From Clostridium sp. (GTDB taxonomy: Bacteria; Bacillota; Clostridia; Lachnospirales; Lachnospiraceae), in contig JAETQD010000004.1 of NCBI GenBank assembly GCA_021770825.1, forward strand, positions 1 through 64,000: DNA of 64,000 nucleotides, in the 5' to 3' direction. The notes under the pieces were generated by a model that had not been told where the DNA came from, made no database searches, and saw only the letters and a program-made list of their open reading frames with translations. A program made the position numbers and the translations under genes. Shown piece after piece: positions 55,071 to 64,000 of this stretch. Within the stretch, counting starts at the first letter, position 1, and every line of letters starts with the position of its first letter.

Positions 55071-55472
55071 ATGGCTAAAAAAGTGTCCACTGCAAAGAAA
55101 GTGACAAAAAAGCGTGTAAAGAAAAACGTTGAACGCGGACAGGCGCACATCCAGTCATCTTTTAACAACACAATCGTGACATTAACAGATGCACAGGGAA
55201 ATGCTTTATCTTGGGCAAGTGCAGGCGGTCTGGGATTTAGAGGTTCAAGGAAATCTACTCCATATGCAGCTCAGATGGCTGCAGAAACTGCAACTAAGGC
55301 AGCTCTTGTACATGGTTTAAAATCCGTTGACGTTATGGTAAAAGGACCTGGCTCAGGTCGTGAGGCAGCTATCCGTGCCCTTCAGGCATGTGGCCTTGAA
55401 GTAACAAGCATTAAGGACGTAACACCGGTTCCGCATAACGGATGCCGTCCGCCGAAGCGTAGAAGAGTCTAA
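55071..55472 (+). CDS. rpsK: 30S ribosomal protein S11
   Basis: S11 lies on the platform near the mRNA exit. The 133-residue protein has the basic N-terminus, [20 protein letters not shown] and the C-terminal [17 protein letters not shown]. The upstream site (AAAGTAGG) is weaker than in neighbouring genes. Confidence 0.97.
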   Translation: MAKKVSTAKKVTKKRVKKNVERGQAHIQSSFNNTIVTLTDAQGNALSWASAGGLGFRGSRKSTPYAAQMAAETATKAALVHGLKSVDVMVKGPGSGREAAIRALQACGLEVTSIKDVTPVPHNGCRPPKRRRV

Positions 55473-55490
55473 TTAGGAGGAAGTAAAATA

Positions 55491-56084
55491 ATGGCAGTTG
55501 ATAGAGTTCCTGTTCTTAAAAGATGCAGATCCCTTGGTCTTGATCCCATTTATTTAGGAATAGATAAAAAATCCAACAGAGAATCTAAAAGAGCTAACAA
55601 GAAAGTAAGTGAATACGGCCTTCAGTTAAGAGAAAAGCAGAAAGCTAAATTCATCTACGGCGTACTTGAGAAACCTTTCCGTAACTACTACGAGAAGGCT
55701 GAGCGTTTAAGCGGACAGACTGGTGAAAACCTGATGATCCTCTTAGAGCGCAGACTTGATAACGTAATGTTCCGTATGGGCTTCGGCAGAACAAGAAAAG
55801 AGACAAGACAGATCGTTGACCACAAGCACGTTTTAGTAAACGGCAAGTGCGTAAACATCCCGTCCTATCTTGTAAAGGCTGGAGACGTTATCGAAATCAA
55901 AGAAAAGCACAAAGGTGACAACAGATATAAATTAATCCTTGATGTTACAGGCGGCCGTCTGATTCCGGCATGGTTAGATGTTGACCAGGAGAACCTGAAA
56001 GGTACTGTTAAGGCTCTTCCGACCAGAGAAGAAATCGACGTTCCTGTAAACGAGATGCTTATCGTCGAGTTGTACTCCAAATAA
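55491..56084 (+). CDS. rpsD: 30S ribosomal protein S4
   Basis: S4 starts 30S assembly. This 197-residue form has the S4 RNA-binding domain [20 protein letters not shown] followed by [19 protein letters not shown]. The N-terminal region lacks the four-cysteine zinc site of some homologues. GGAGG precedes the start. Confidence 0.96.
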   Translation: MAVDRVPVLKRCRSLGLDPIYLGIDKKSNRESKRANKKVSEYGLQLREKQKAKFIYGVLEKPFRNYYEKAERLSGQTGENLMILLERRLDNVMFRMGFGRTRKETRQIVDHKHVLVNGKCVNIPSYLVKAGDVIEIKEKHKGDNRYKLILDVTGGRLIPAWLDVDQENLKGTVKALPTREEIDVPVNEMLIVELYSK

Positions 56085-56156
56085 TAATTCACCGGAGCAG
56101 AGGATGCTTCCTCTGCTTCGCGGCAGTTGTTGCATACCCAAAAGGAGGGGCTTTTT

Positions 56157-57119
56157 GTGTTCGATTTTGAGAAACCAAACATTGAGATTGCTGAAATTTC
56201 CGAAGATAAAAAATACGGGAAGTTTGTCGTAGAGCCTTTAGAAAGGGGATACGGTACAACTCTGGGTAATTCCCTTAGAAGAATCATGCTTTCTTCTTTA
56301 CCGGGTTCTGCTGTCAGCCAGGTGAAAATCGACGGAGTCCTGCATGAGTTCAGCTCCATTTCCGGCGTTAAGGAAGATGTGACTGAAATCATCATGAACG
56401 TCAAGAACTTAGCAATCAAGAACAACAGCGATACAAATGAGCCGAAAACTGCATACATCGAGTTTGAGGGCGAAGGTGTCATTACGGCTGCCGATATTCA
56501 GGCAGATGCAGACATCGAAATTCTCAATCCGGAGCAGGTTATCGCAACTTTAAGCGGCGGTGCCGACAGCAAGTTCTATATGGAACTTACCATCACCAAT
56601 GGCCGCGGCTATGTAAGCGCTGATAAAAACAAGAGCGACGACCTTCCGATTGGCGTAATCGCAGTGGATTCCATTTACACACCTGTTGAGCGTGTCAACA
56701 TGGCTGTTGAAAATACCCGTGTGGGTCAGATGACAGACTACGACAAGCTTACACTGGAAATCTACACAAACGGTACGCTTGACCCGGATGAGGCTGTCAG
56801 CCTTGCTGCGAAAGTTTTAAGCGAGCATCTGAATCTCTTCATCGACCTGTCCGAGAATGCGAAGACCGCTGAGGTTATGGTTGAGAAGGAGAATAATGAA
56901 AAAGAAAAGGTTCTCGAGATGAACATTGACGAGCTGGAGCTTTCCGTTCGTTCTTACAACTGTCTCAAGAGAGCCGGCATCAATACCGTAGAAGAGCTTT
57001 GCAGCCGCACCTCCGAGGACATGATGAAGGTGAGAAACCTTGGAAGAAAGTCCTTAGAAGAGGTACTTGCAAAGTTAAAAGAGCTGGGCTTACAGCTCAA
57101 TTCCAGCGACGAGCAGTAA
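56157..57119 (+). CDS. rpoA: DNA-directed RNA polymerase subunit alpha
   Basis: The alpha subunit dimer scaffolds RNA polymerase. The 320-residue protein has the N-terminal [40 protein letters not shown], and the C-terminal UP-element and activator domain with [17 protein letters not shown] and [15 protein letters not shown] at 56157 follows AAAGGAGGGG; an earlier in-frame start at 56127 precedes that site. Confidence 0.97.
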   Translation: MFDFEKPNIEIAEISEDKKYGKFVVEPLERGYGTTLGNSLRRIMLSSLPGSAVSQVKIDGVLHEFSSISGVKEDVTEIIMNVKNLAIKNNSDTNEPKTAYIEFEGEGVITAADIQADADIEILNPEQVIATLSGGADSKFYMELTITNGRGYVSADKNKSDDLPIGVIAVDSIYTPVERVNMAVENTRVGQMTDYDKLTLEIYTNGTLDPDEAVSLAAKVLSEHLNLFIDLSENAKTAEVMVEKENNEKEKVLEMNIDELELSVRSYNCLKRAGINTVEELCSRTSEDMMKVRNLGRKSLEEVLAKLKELGLQLNSSDEQ

Positions 57120-57221
57120 TGAGCGGCGCTTGGAGAAACTGATTTATGGAAAGAAAGCAGTTATCCAGTAAGACCGAAGATGCGTGGGTAATTGTTCCAC
57201 AAATGGAGGAGAATTAAAATC

Positions 57222-57758
57222 ATGGCAGGTTATAGAAAGCTTGGAAGAACATCCAATCAGAGAAAAGCATTACTTAGAAGCCAGGTAACAAATCTTTTAT
57301 ATCATGGAAAGATCGTTACCACTGAGGCCAGAGCCAAAGAGGTAAGAAAGATTGCTGAGGGCATGATCGCTCTTGCAGTTAAGGAAAAAGACAACTTCGA
57401 GACCGTTAAGGTTACCGCTAAGGTTGCCCGCAAGGACAAAGACGGCAAGAGAGTTAAAGAGGTTGTAGACGGAAAGAAAGTTACCGTATACGATGAAGTT
57501 GAGAAGGAGATCAAAAAGGATATGCCGTCCAGACTTCATGCAAGAAGACAGATGTTAAAGACTCTGTACGGTGTAACAGATGTTCCGACCACTCTGGCAG
57601 GAAGAAAGAAAAACACCAAGAAGGTTGATCTTCCGGCAAAGTTATTTGACGAGATCGCTCCGAAGTACGCATCCCGCAACGGTGGCTACACAAGAATCGT
57701 TAAGATTGGCCAGCGTAAGGGTGACGGTGCAATGGCCGTTCTTCTTGAATTAGTTTAA
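57222..57758 (+). CDS. rplQ: 50S ribosomal protein L17
   Basis: L17 begins [20 protein letters not shown]. At 178 residues it is longer than the ~120 of E. coli because of an insertion (about residues 70-110, rich in Lys and Val), as in other Clostridia. ATG 57222 follows GGAGGAG. It ends the alpha operon. Confidence 0.96.
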   Translation: MAGYRKLGRTSNQRKALLRSQVTNLLYHGKIVTTEARAKEVRKIAEGMIALAVKEKDNFETVKVTAKVARKDKDGKRVKEVVDGKKVTVYDEVEKEIKKDMPSRLHARRQMLKTLYGVTDVPTTLAGRKKNTKKVDLPAKLFDEIAPKYASRNGGYTRIVKIGQRKGDGAMAVLLELV

Positions 57759-57769
57759 TGGATGAATCT

Positions 57770-57803
57770 GAGGCAGATGGCCGTTGGCCCTCTGCCTCTT
57801 TTG
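57770..57803 (+). terminator. Terminator of the ribosomal superoperon
   Basis: GAGGCAG pairs with CTGCCTC and GGCC with GGCC inside, followed by TTTT, 12 bases after rplQ. Confidence 0.82.
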
Positions 57804-57859
57804 CATTACAGGAAATTCCTCCGCCGCTGTTTTGCCGCAGAATGAAAGAATATCTTAAG

Positions 57860-57889
57860 TTGACGCGGGATATGGGATACAGTTATAAT
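57860..57889 (+). promoter_or_regulatory. Promoter of the first cell-wall-binding protein gene
   Basis: TTGACG (57860-57865) and TATAAT (57884-57889) are 18 bases apart, 42 bases before the start codon. Confidence 0.68.
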
Positions 57890-57931
57890 GAAGACAGATC
57901 AAGAAAGACCACGCAGAAATGGGGGAGGAAA

Positions 57932-59176
57932 ATGGAACGTATAGATGTAAAGAAAAAGATAAGAAGAGGCCTCTGCCTGATGCTTGCAGCAATGTTTCTT
58001 ATGGTTTTAGGGGCTCAGACTGCCTTTGCAGCCACTTCTTATATAAGCAGTATAAGTATTACCCTGGATATTACTCCGGTGCCGGGAGAAGACCTTCCAA
58101 GCCTTCACACGGGCTATACCAGTGATGGGAAGGACGAGGTAATGATTGCCAACAATGAGAAGTATGATATTACCTCCGCAAAGTGGAGCAGCAGTGTAAG
58201 CGAGGCGAAGCTGGGAGGCGTTTATACCATAAAGGTGACGCTGGAGGCTCTCAACGATTATAAGTTCAACAGCAGCTACTCTTCTTCCAAGATAAAAGTA
58301 AAGGGCGGGACCTATGTAAGCGCCCAGCGCCAGAGTACGGGAAAACTGGTTGTCACAGTGAAGACAAAACCGGCAGAGGGAACGTTAGAGGCTCCAGGCG
58401 ATGCCGTCTGGCAGAGCTCGAAGGCCAATAACTCCAAGTTCGGATATGCGAAATGGGATGCTGTGTCAGATGCCGCTTACGATGTATATTTATACCGGGG
58501 AAGCAAGCAGGTCCATAAGGTGACGGACCTTCACACTACCACGTATAATTTTTATCCGTATATGACTGTAAAAGGAACCTATACGTACCGAGTGCGCTCG
58601 ATTCCGGTTGATGATGAGACAGCGAAATATGCCGGCAAAAGCGATTGGACCATTTCAGAAGAGCTGTACGTGGATTCTGACGAGGTTTCCGATGGCTCCG
58701 GACAGAAAACAAATATCAATGACATTATTGAAAGCCAGCCGGAGACCGATCAGGTGGGATGGATTGCCCAGGGAAGCAGTTGGTATTTCCGCTATCCCGA
58801 TGGAACCTACTTAAAGGATAGCTGGGGGCTCATAAGCGGTGCCTGGTATTTATTTGACAGTGCAGGTGTGATGCAGACCGGATGGCAGGAGGTAAAGGGC
58901 TCTTATTATTACATGAATGAGAGCGGAGCCATGCGGACCGGATGGCTTTCTTATAATAACGTCTGGTACTATTTAAAGGACGACGGCGCCATGGCCACCG
59001 GATGGATTCAGCTTGCAGACAAAACCTATTATCTGGGAAATAACGGCGAGATGGTTACCGGATGGACGGAAGTTGATGACCAGATGTACTATTTTTATCC
59101 GGATGGACATAAGGCTGTGAATGAATATATCAGCGGATTTTATGTGGATTTGAACGGTGTGTGGAAAAAACCGTAA
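57932..59176 (+). CDS. Secreted cell-wall-binding repeat protein, first of a tandem pair
   Basis: This 414-residue protein has a signal peptide ending near TAFAA (residue 34), a beta-rich domain (about 35-150), a fibronectin-like domain (about 155-240) and at least six aromatic repeats of the choline/cell-wall-binding type, for example GWLSYNNVWYYLKDDGAMAT. GGGGGAGG precedes ATG 57932; the frame is open back to 57758 but contains the promoter. No catalytic domain is seen, so it is likely a surface structural or adhesion protein. Layout and sequence match the next gene. Confidence 0.87.
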   Translation: MERIDVKKKIRRGLCLMLAAMFLMVLGAQTAFAATSYISSISITLDITPVPGEDLPSLHTGYTSDGKDEVMIANNEKYDITSAKWSSSVSEAKLGGVYTIKVTLEALNDYKFNSSYSSSKIKVKGGTYVSAQRQSTGKLVVTVKTKPAEGTLEAPGDAVWQSSKANNSKFGYAKWDAVSDAAYDVYLYRGSKQVHKVTDLHTTTYNFYPYMTVKGTYTYRVRSIPVDDETAKYAGKSDWTISEELYVDSDEVSDGSGQKTNINDIIESQPETDQVGWIAQGSSWYFRYPDGTYLKDSWGLISGAWYLFDSAGVMQTGWQEVKGSYYYMNESGAMRTGWLSYNNVWYYLKDDGAMATGWIQLADKTYYLGNNGEMVTGWTEVDDQMYYFYPDGHKAVNEYISGFYVDLNGVWKKP

Positions 59177-59204
59177 AAATAGGAAAGAGAGGTCTTTATA
59201 GGAT

Positions 59205-60260
59205 ATGGGAAAATGGTATGAAAAGAAAGGGCTGGCTGGTGTGCTGATTGCCGCCGCCCTTGGCGTTGTGACAGCGTTTCCGGTGTTTGCTGCAAGTAAT
59301 ACCGTGAGCTCTGTGAGAATCAGCTTTACAGACAAACTGGAGGTAGGGGAGATTTTAGAGCCGACGGTTGCCAGCAAAACCAGCGGTGTCTCCATAGACT
59401 CCGTTTCCTGGGGCAAGGATCGTGAGAAATGGACTCCGGGGAAAAAAGTGACAGCCACAATTACACTTTCCGTGGACGACGACAGGGAGTTTGCATCCAG
59501 CTACGGCTCCAAGACCTGTAAGATTTCAGGTGCAGACTTTTCGTCGGCAAAGGGCTCCGGAAATACTCTGACCGTAATCGCCAATTATTATCCGGTGGTG
59601 GAGCTGGATGCACCGGAGACAGCCGGGTGGAGTGCCGCCAACAAGTATAAGGCTGTATGGAAAAAGGCAGATTATGCAACCGGATATCAGATCATCCTTT
59701 ACCGGGATGAGAAGCGTGTCCGTTCCATGGATGTGTCGGGAACCAGTGTGGATTTGTCTGAGTATATGAAAAAAGAAGGCTACTACTATTACGAAATCCG
59801 CTCTGTTGGAAAGACCAAAAGCGATTCCCAATACAGAAAACCCAGTGAATACGTTACTTCCAGTGATCAGCCTCTGGACGATCTGGGAGATACGGAAGGA
59901 AGATGGAAGAACTACGCAGAGGGCAAAAAGTACCGTGCCGAGGACGGAGAGTACGTGGTCAACCGGTGGTATAAGATTTCCGATCAGTGGTATTATTTCG
60001 ATGGACAGGGTTATTGTGTCATTGGCTGGAAGAAGCTGGGAGATACCTGGTATTACATGAACGGCGACGGCATCATGCTGACTGGATGGCAGAAAATTAA
60101 GGACGTCTGGTATTATTTAAATGAGGATGGCTCCATGGCTGTGGGCTGGAAGATGACGGCTCCGGGACAGTGGTACTATCTCAATGCAGACGGCTCCATG
60201 GCCGCCAATACGGTTGTGGAAGGAAAGCATCTGAACGCATCCGGACTTTGCATCGATTAA
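59205..60260 (+). CDS. Secreted cell-wall-binding repeat protein, second of a tandem pair
   Basis: This 351-residue paralogue has a signal peptide ending near FPVFAA (residue 30), a beta-rich domain (about 31-125), a fibronectin-like domain with GYQIILYRDEKRVRSMDVSG, and about five repeats such as GWQKIKDVWYYLNEDGSMAV. It follows the first gene by 28 bases and probably shares its transcript. ATG 59205 has AGAGG and a weak AGG upstream; ATG 59214 is an alternative. The two proteins are diverged, so the duplication is not recent. Confidence 0.85.
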   Translation: MGKWYEKKGLAGVLIAAALGVVTAFPVFAASNTVSSVRISFTDKLEVGEILEPTVASKTSGVSIDSVSWGKDREKWTPGKKVTATITLSVDDDREFASSYGSKTCKISGADFSSAKGSGNTLTVIANYYPVVELDAPETAGWSAANKYKAVWKKADYATGYQIILYRDEKRVRSMDVSGTSVDLSEYMKKEGYYYYEIRSVGKTKSDSQYRKPSEYVTSSDQPLDDLGDTEGRWKNYAEGKKYRAEDGEYVVNRWYKISDQWYYFDGQGYCVIGWKKLGDTWYYMNGDGIMLTGWQKIKDVWYYLNEDGSMAVGWKMTAPGQWYYLNADGSMAANTVVEGKHLNASGLCID

Positions 60261-60366
60261 ATGTAACTCGGTCCGTCCTAAACAAGTGCCACCGGCGCTT
60301 AGGACCGCCGCAGGCGATTTTCAATGGATTTAAATACGGAACATGGTTAGAGGGCAGGCGAGTGAA

Positions 60367-60831
60367 TCACCTGTCCTCTGTTTTATTGTCTTTCATGGTG
60401 ATAAGGTCCATATGAGCGGAGGCATGAAGGAATTCATCCAGTTGTTCCTGGAACAGTTTCAAAGAGTTTTTACATTTTGTGCGTGGTGTCTGGTTGGTGA
60501 CCATGTAACAGGTCCGGTCCGGAGGCGGGTCCTGGATGGGGCTTATCTGTAAGGGATGGCGGGCCTGGAGCGCTTTTGCGACGGACAGAGGCAGAATCGC
60601 CCATTCCCCTTCCTGGGACAGAAAGTATTCCAGAAGATTGGCCTCGTTGACAGTGACAGAGGCCTTGGGGGAGGTCCCCCACCAGTAATCGTGCCACTGC
60701 TGGTATTCCATGGAGTATGTATGAAAGATTTCCTTGTGGGGGTCCAGCTCTGTGGGATGTTTCGGTGTGACTTCGCCCCTATTTTCCTGACTGTAAGTGA
60801 CCAGGCAGAATTTTTCCCGGAAGCTGGGCAA
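60367..60831 (-). pseudogene. LysR-family regulator, 3' fragment
   Basis: These about 154 codons encode only the end of a LysR substrate-binding domain: EKFCLVTYSQENRGEV, then VTVNEANLLEYFLSQEGEWA, ILPLSVAKAL and a C-terminal helix. The helix-turn-helix and first part of the effector domain are missing; upstream on this strand two stop codons follow at once. The break lies where the oppositely oriented permease gene begins, which suggests one deletion removed both 5' ends. Confidence 0.78.
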
Positions 60832-60857
60832 TTATTAATCCACCTTCACTGCTGGCG

Positions 60858-62141
60858 TTGATTCCACTGCTTGTAATGATTATTCTGGCAATGAAAGGAC
60901 ATTCAACCACGGCTGCGTGCAGCGTTGGCATCATTGCTGCAGCCCTTTTAATGGGACAGAACGTGAAGCTGTTGGGGGCTGCTTTTCAGAAGAGCCTTTC
61001 TTCGTCTACCGCATTCATCGGAGGCATTATCATGGTTGGAAGCGGACTGGGAGTATTGATGACAGAGGCGAAAATCACGCAGACTCTGGTTTACTGGATT
61101 GTCAAGGGAATCGGAGTGAATACCCAGGCAAAGGGTAAAGCAGCTCTGCTGGTGAGCTCCGTATTATCCTGCGGTCTTCTCGGCACCATGGGCGGCGGTA
61201 ACTCTGTTATTGCACCGATTATGATCCCCATTCTTGCTAACCTGGGAATTACCCCCAGCGTGGCAGCCGTCCTGTTTAAAATTGGCGGAGAAATGGGACT
61301 GGTATTGGGACCGCTTACGGGCGTAACTCTCATTACAATGGAAGTGACTGGCCTCTCTTACGGTGAGCTGATGCTGGGAGCAGCGATTCCTTTTGCAGTA
61401 TTCTTCATCGGCGGCGCCTGGTTTGCAACCATCAAAACCCAGAAGAGGACCGAGGGTAAGGAAAGCTATGTGATCAGCGAAGATATGAAAGATATCAGCA
61501 CCATAGTAGTGACTCCGAAGGAGAAAGTCAATGCGATCATATTCTTATGTTCATTTTTACTGCTGATTGTATATGGAATCATGACAAAACAGGGAACCAG
61601 CTACGCACTGATGGTTATGATTATTTTATCCATCATAATTGGAATCACAAATCGCATTTCCATCGATAATGTGGTAAAATATCTCACGAAGGGAGTTGCT
61701 TCCCAGGCAGGTATGCTCTTAATGTTTATTTCCATTGATGTTCTTCTTACCATGGTAACGGGAGCCGGCGGATTTGAAGCTCTGTCAGGTCTTCTCGGAA
61801 GTCTGGTTGGAAACAGCCCCACCGCAGTCATGCTGATTGCTTCTGTTGTAGGAGACTTTGGAATTGAGGCAGCCGCAGTTGCAGAAATCAAGATCATTGC
61901 CGAAATGTTCTTAGGCGTGGCCACAGCAGCAGGTCTTCCAATGTCCATGTTTGCCATCGCAATCATTGCAGCCACCCGTATCACAGGTTCCATGTATCCC
62001 ACAGGCAATTTTGCAATCGCCTTGGGTGTTGCCCAGTGTGATAACACAAAAGAGGTACTTCGGGCATTATGGATTGCATGTGCCAGTGTATGTGCATTTA
62101 TTCTTGTATGGGCATTCGTTGGCGTCTGGATTTTGACTTAA
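60858..62141 (+). CDS. GntP/IT-superfamily-like permease, probably missing its native start
   Basis: This membrane protein of about 427 residues has 11-12 helices and the segments CGLLGTMGGGNSVIAPIMIP and ARITGSMYPTGNFAIALGVA. It resembles the ion transporter superfamily (GntP or citrate-type), probably for an organic acid or amino acid. The first possible start is TTG at 60858, with no ribosome binding site; the frame runs upstream to 60801 without an ATG and into the LysR remnant. It seems to be truncated at the 5' end and may be silent. It precedes a D-aminoacylase gene by 17 bases, so an acyl-D-amino acid is a possible substrate. Confidence 0.72.
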   Translation: MIPLLVMIILAMKGHSTTAACSVGIIAAALLMGQNVKLLGAAFQKSLSSSTAFIGGIIMVGSGLGVLMTEAKITQTLVYWIVKGIGVNTQAKGKAALLVSSVLSCGLLGTMGGGNSVIAPIMIPILANLGITPSVAAVLFKIGGEMGLVLGPLTGVTLITMEVTGLSYGELMLGAAIPFAVFFIGGAWFATIKTQKRTEGKESYVISEDMKDISTIVVTPKEKVNAIIFLCSFLLLIVYGIMTKQGTSYALMVMIILSIIIGITNRISIDNVVKYLTKGVASQAGMLLMFISIDVLLTMVTGAGGFEALSGLLGSLVGNSPTAVMLIASVVGDFGIEAAAVAEIKIIAEMFLGVATAAGLPMSMFAIAIIAATRITGSMYPTGNFAIALGVAQCDNTKEVLRALWIACASVCAFILVWAFVGVWILT

Positions 62142-62158
62142 GCAGGTGGAGGTAGCTT

Positions 62159-63763
62159 ATGTATGATTATTGTATCAGGAATGGCCTCATTGTAGATGGT
62201 ACAGGAGAAAAACCGTATCATGCAGATATCTGCATAAAGGACGGAATTATTGCAGAAATTACAGACTCACCGCTTCAGCCCTCCAAACAGGAGATTGATG
62301 CGGCAGGAAAGGTGGTTTCTCCCGGATTCATTGACATTCACTGTCATTCAGATTTGACGAGGCGAACCGATAATTCTGCGGAAAATAAACTGTATCAGGG
62401 CGTTACCATGGAACTTGGCGGAAACTGTGGGTTATCCATTGTGCCCGCACCAAAGGAAGAACCGGCCCATGATACATTTGTGAGAAATATTCTCCAGGTT
62501 CTTCCGGTCACGTACACGCCGGACCATTATGGGCTCTATGATGTAAAGGACTATGCCAGATTTATGGAAGAGGTGAAAGGACCCATCCATATGGGGACTC
62601 TGGTTGGACATAATGCGCTGCGGGCTTACGTTGTGGGATACGAAAAGAGAGATGCCACACCGGAAGAAATGATACAGATGAAGGCGCTTCTTGGAGAAAT
62701 GTTAAAACAGGGGGCATTCGGACTGTCTCTGGGCCTGGTATATTCTCCGGGTATCTTCTGTAAGACCGAAGAGCTGATTGAACTGGCTAAGGTGGTAAAA
62801 GAATATGATGGCATGCTGGCTGTGCATATGAGAGATGAGAGCGATCATATTTTTGAAGCCATGGATGAGATTTTCCATGTGACGAAGGAGAGCGGTGTGC
62901 ATCTGCATATCTCCCATGTGAAGCTGATGGGAAAGGCAAACTGGGGGCTGGCGTCCAAAGTACTGGAAAAAATTGAACAGGCAAAGCAGGATGGCCTCTA
63001 TATCACCGCGGACCAGTATCCGTATGATGCCTCCAGTACCGGACTTAGCCGTACGGTTCCCAACTGGGCCCATGCCGGGGGCACAAAAGCCATGTTGGAG
63101 CGTTTGCGGGACCCGGTATTGCTTCCTAAAATAAAGGAGGAAATGCAGGAGGAAATTGAGCGCAGGGGCGGAGCAAACTGCATCCGTATCAGCAATACGA
63201 ATCATCAGCTTCCTGAAATTGAGGACTGCACCTTGGACGTTATTGCAAAGCTGTGGAATATGTCTTACGTGGATGCAGCAGTGAAGATTCTTCTTACGTG
63301 CAGCGGCAGTGCCGGAGTTATCTCCCATTCCATCAGTCCCGAGGATATGAAAAAAATCATGAGTCAGCGATGGATTTGTGTTGGAAGTGACGGAGCCACA
63401 TATAAATACAGCGAAGTGGAGCAGGAGGGACGGCCGCACCGCAGGAGCTTTGGTACATTCCCGGTATTCCTGGAGACCGTGCGGGAAAGCCGGATGATGC
63501 CCCTGGAAGCCGCAGTTTATAAAATTACAGGATGTCCGGCAAAGGCTCTTAATTTAAAAGACAGAGGAGTTTTGAAACCGGGTAACCGGGCGGATATCAC
63601 AATTTTTGACTACGAAACCATCAAAGATCTGTCCACATATAATAACCCCGGCGTAAAGCTATCCGGCATTGAATATGTGTTTGTGTCAGGAGAGCCGGCT
63701 CTCTGGGAAGGAGCAGCTACCGGAACAAAGAATGGAGTATTTATTAAAAAAGGAGAAGTTTAG
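62159..63763 (+). CDS. N-acyl-D-amino-acid deacylase (D-aminoacylase)
   Basis: This 534-residue amidohydrolase removes the acyl group from N-acyl-D-amino acids. It has the metal motif GFIDIHCHSD, NCGLSIVP, the segment GLVYSPGIF, HMRDESDHIFEAMDE, HISHVK, and the catalytic Asp in VGSDGATY. The ending GVLKPGNRADITIFD is typical of the beta-domain. GGTGGAGG precedes ATG 62159. With the next gene, which acts on D-hydroxy amino acids or D-threonine, it suggests a D-amino acid catabolic unit. Confidence 0.92.
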   Translation: MYDYCIRNGLIVDGTGEKPYHADICIKDGIIAEITDSPLQPSKQEIDAAGKVVSPGFIDIHCHSDLTRRTDNSAENKLYQGVTMELGGNCGLSIVPAPKEEPAHDTFVRNILQVLPVTYTPDHYGLYDVKDYARFMEEVKGPIHMGTLVGHNALRAYVVGYEKRDATPEEMIQMKALLGEMLKQGAFGLSLGLVYSPGIFCKTEELIELAKVVKEYDGMLAVHMRDESDHIFEAMDEIFHVTKESGVHLHISHVKLMGKANWGLASKVLEKIEQAKQDGLYITADQYPYDASSTGLSRTVPNWAHAGGTKAMLERLRDPVLLPKIKEEMQEEIERRGGANCIRISNTNHQLPEIEDCTLDVIAKLWNMSYVDAAVKILLTCSGSAGVISHSISPEDMKKIMSQRWICVGSDGATYKYSEVEQEGRPHRRSFGTFPVFLETVRESRMMPLEAAVYKITGCPAKALNLKDRGVLKPGNRADITIFDYETIKDLSTYNNPGVKLSGIEYVFVSGEPALWEGAATGTKNGVFIKKGEV

Positions 63764-63765
63764 GT

Positions 63766-64000
63766 ATGCGTTTAGAATATTTGGAAACTCCGGCTCTGAT
63801 CGTTGATCTGGATGCGCTGGAGCACAATATAGAAGTGAGCAATCGTATGCTGGAGGGAAGCAGCATGAGGATGCGGCCCCATTACAAATCCCATAAATGC
63901 CCGGCCATTGCTCACATGCAGATCAATGCAGGCGCCAAAGGCATCACCTGTGCCAAAGTAAGCGAAGCAGAGGATTTGATCGCATCGGGCATTGAAGATG
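63766..64000 (+). CDS. D-threonine aldolase/D-serine dehydratase family protein (partial, runs off the window)
   Basis: Only the first 78 codons are present. The start MRLEYLETPALIVDLDALEH and MRPHYKSHKCPAIAHMQINA match the PLP-binding N-terminal alanine-racemase-like barrel of this family, with the PLP lysine in HYKSHK, followed by GITCAKVSEAEDL. It follows the D-aminoacylase by two bases and would consume its product. AGGAGAAG lies at the end of the deacylase gene. Confidence 0.88.
   Translation, partial: MRLEYLETPALIVDLDALEHNIEVSNRMLEGSSMRMRPHYKSHKCPAIAHMQINAGAKGITCAKVSEAEDLIASGIED

Noticed and set aside
1..64000. CRISPR array, prophage, conjugation genes or secondary-metabolite cluster
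   Set aside because: No regularly spaced repeats, phage structural genes, relaxase, integrase or large synthetase genes were found in the window.

Overview
The window looks like a chromosomal segment of a low-to-mid GC Gram-positive anaerobe, most likely a Lachnospiraceae/Clostridium (Enterocloster-like) gut bacterium. The reasons are the ribosomal-protein order typical of Clostridia, a zinc-type S14, a zinc-lid adenylate kinase, a KOW protein between map and infA, an ftsEX-PcsB-CtpA cluster, many AGGAGG-type ribosome binding sites and YG.W cell-wall-binding repeat proteins. Genus is a guess from gene content.

Layout. 1-1.3 kb: 3' end of a 23S rRNA, no 5S gene after it, then seven tRNAs under one consensus promoter. 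1.5-10.8 kb: a Dpp/Opp-type peptide ABC transporter (lipoprotein, two permeases, two ATPases), then an amidohydrolase, a NimA-like flavoprotein and an AbgB-like M20 hydrolase, probably for import and hydrolysis of small peptides or N-acyl amino acids. 10.9-15.6 kb: tRNA-Arg, then a compact run of lipoprotein barnase, barstar, YgjP-like metallopeptidase, recJ and glyA. 15.6-21.6 kb: calcium-type P-ATPase, convergent MntP/YtaF protein, mscL, truA and an RsgI-like membrane protein. 21.6-30.4 kb: an accessory block between two identical tRNA-Gln(CTG) genes, holding a broken cell-wall-type gene, a second abgB, a LacI regulator with two operator-like palindromes, a broken Na+/solute symporter, a GH36 alpha-galactosidase and an MFS transporter. 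30.9-40.6 kb: Rpn-type nuclease, acyl-ACP thioesterase, cvfB, ridA, an ABC ATPase that has lost nearly all catalytic motifs, a CdaR-like regulator, ftsE, ftsX, an M23 hydrolase and a CtpA protease. 40.6-57.8 kb: S10-spc-alpha ribosomal superoperon with secY, adk, map, infA and rpoA, with unusually long hairpin-rich spacers. 57.9-60.3 kb: two tandem paralogous secreted cell-wall-binding proteins. 60.4-64 kb: a truncated LysR gene abutting a permease without a normal start, then a D-aminoacylase and the start of a D-threonine aldolase/D-serine dehydratase family gene.

The most notable points are the degenerate MalK-like ATPase, the double-lesion symporter, the frameshifted gene with an ATT at its start position, the deletion-like LysR/permease junction, the membrane-anchored barnase, and related hairpin elements in ribosomal-protein spacers. 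I see no CRISPR array, insertion sequence, integrase or phage gene, and no single new multi-gene system that I can support.
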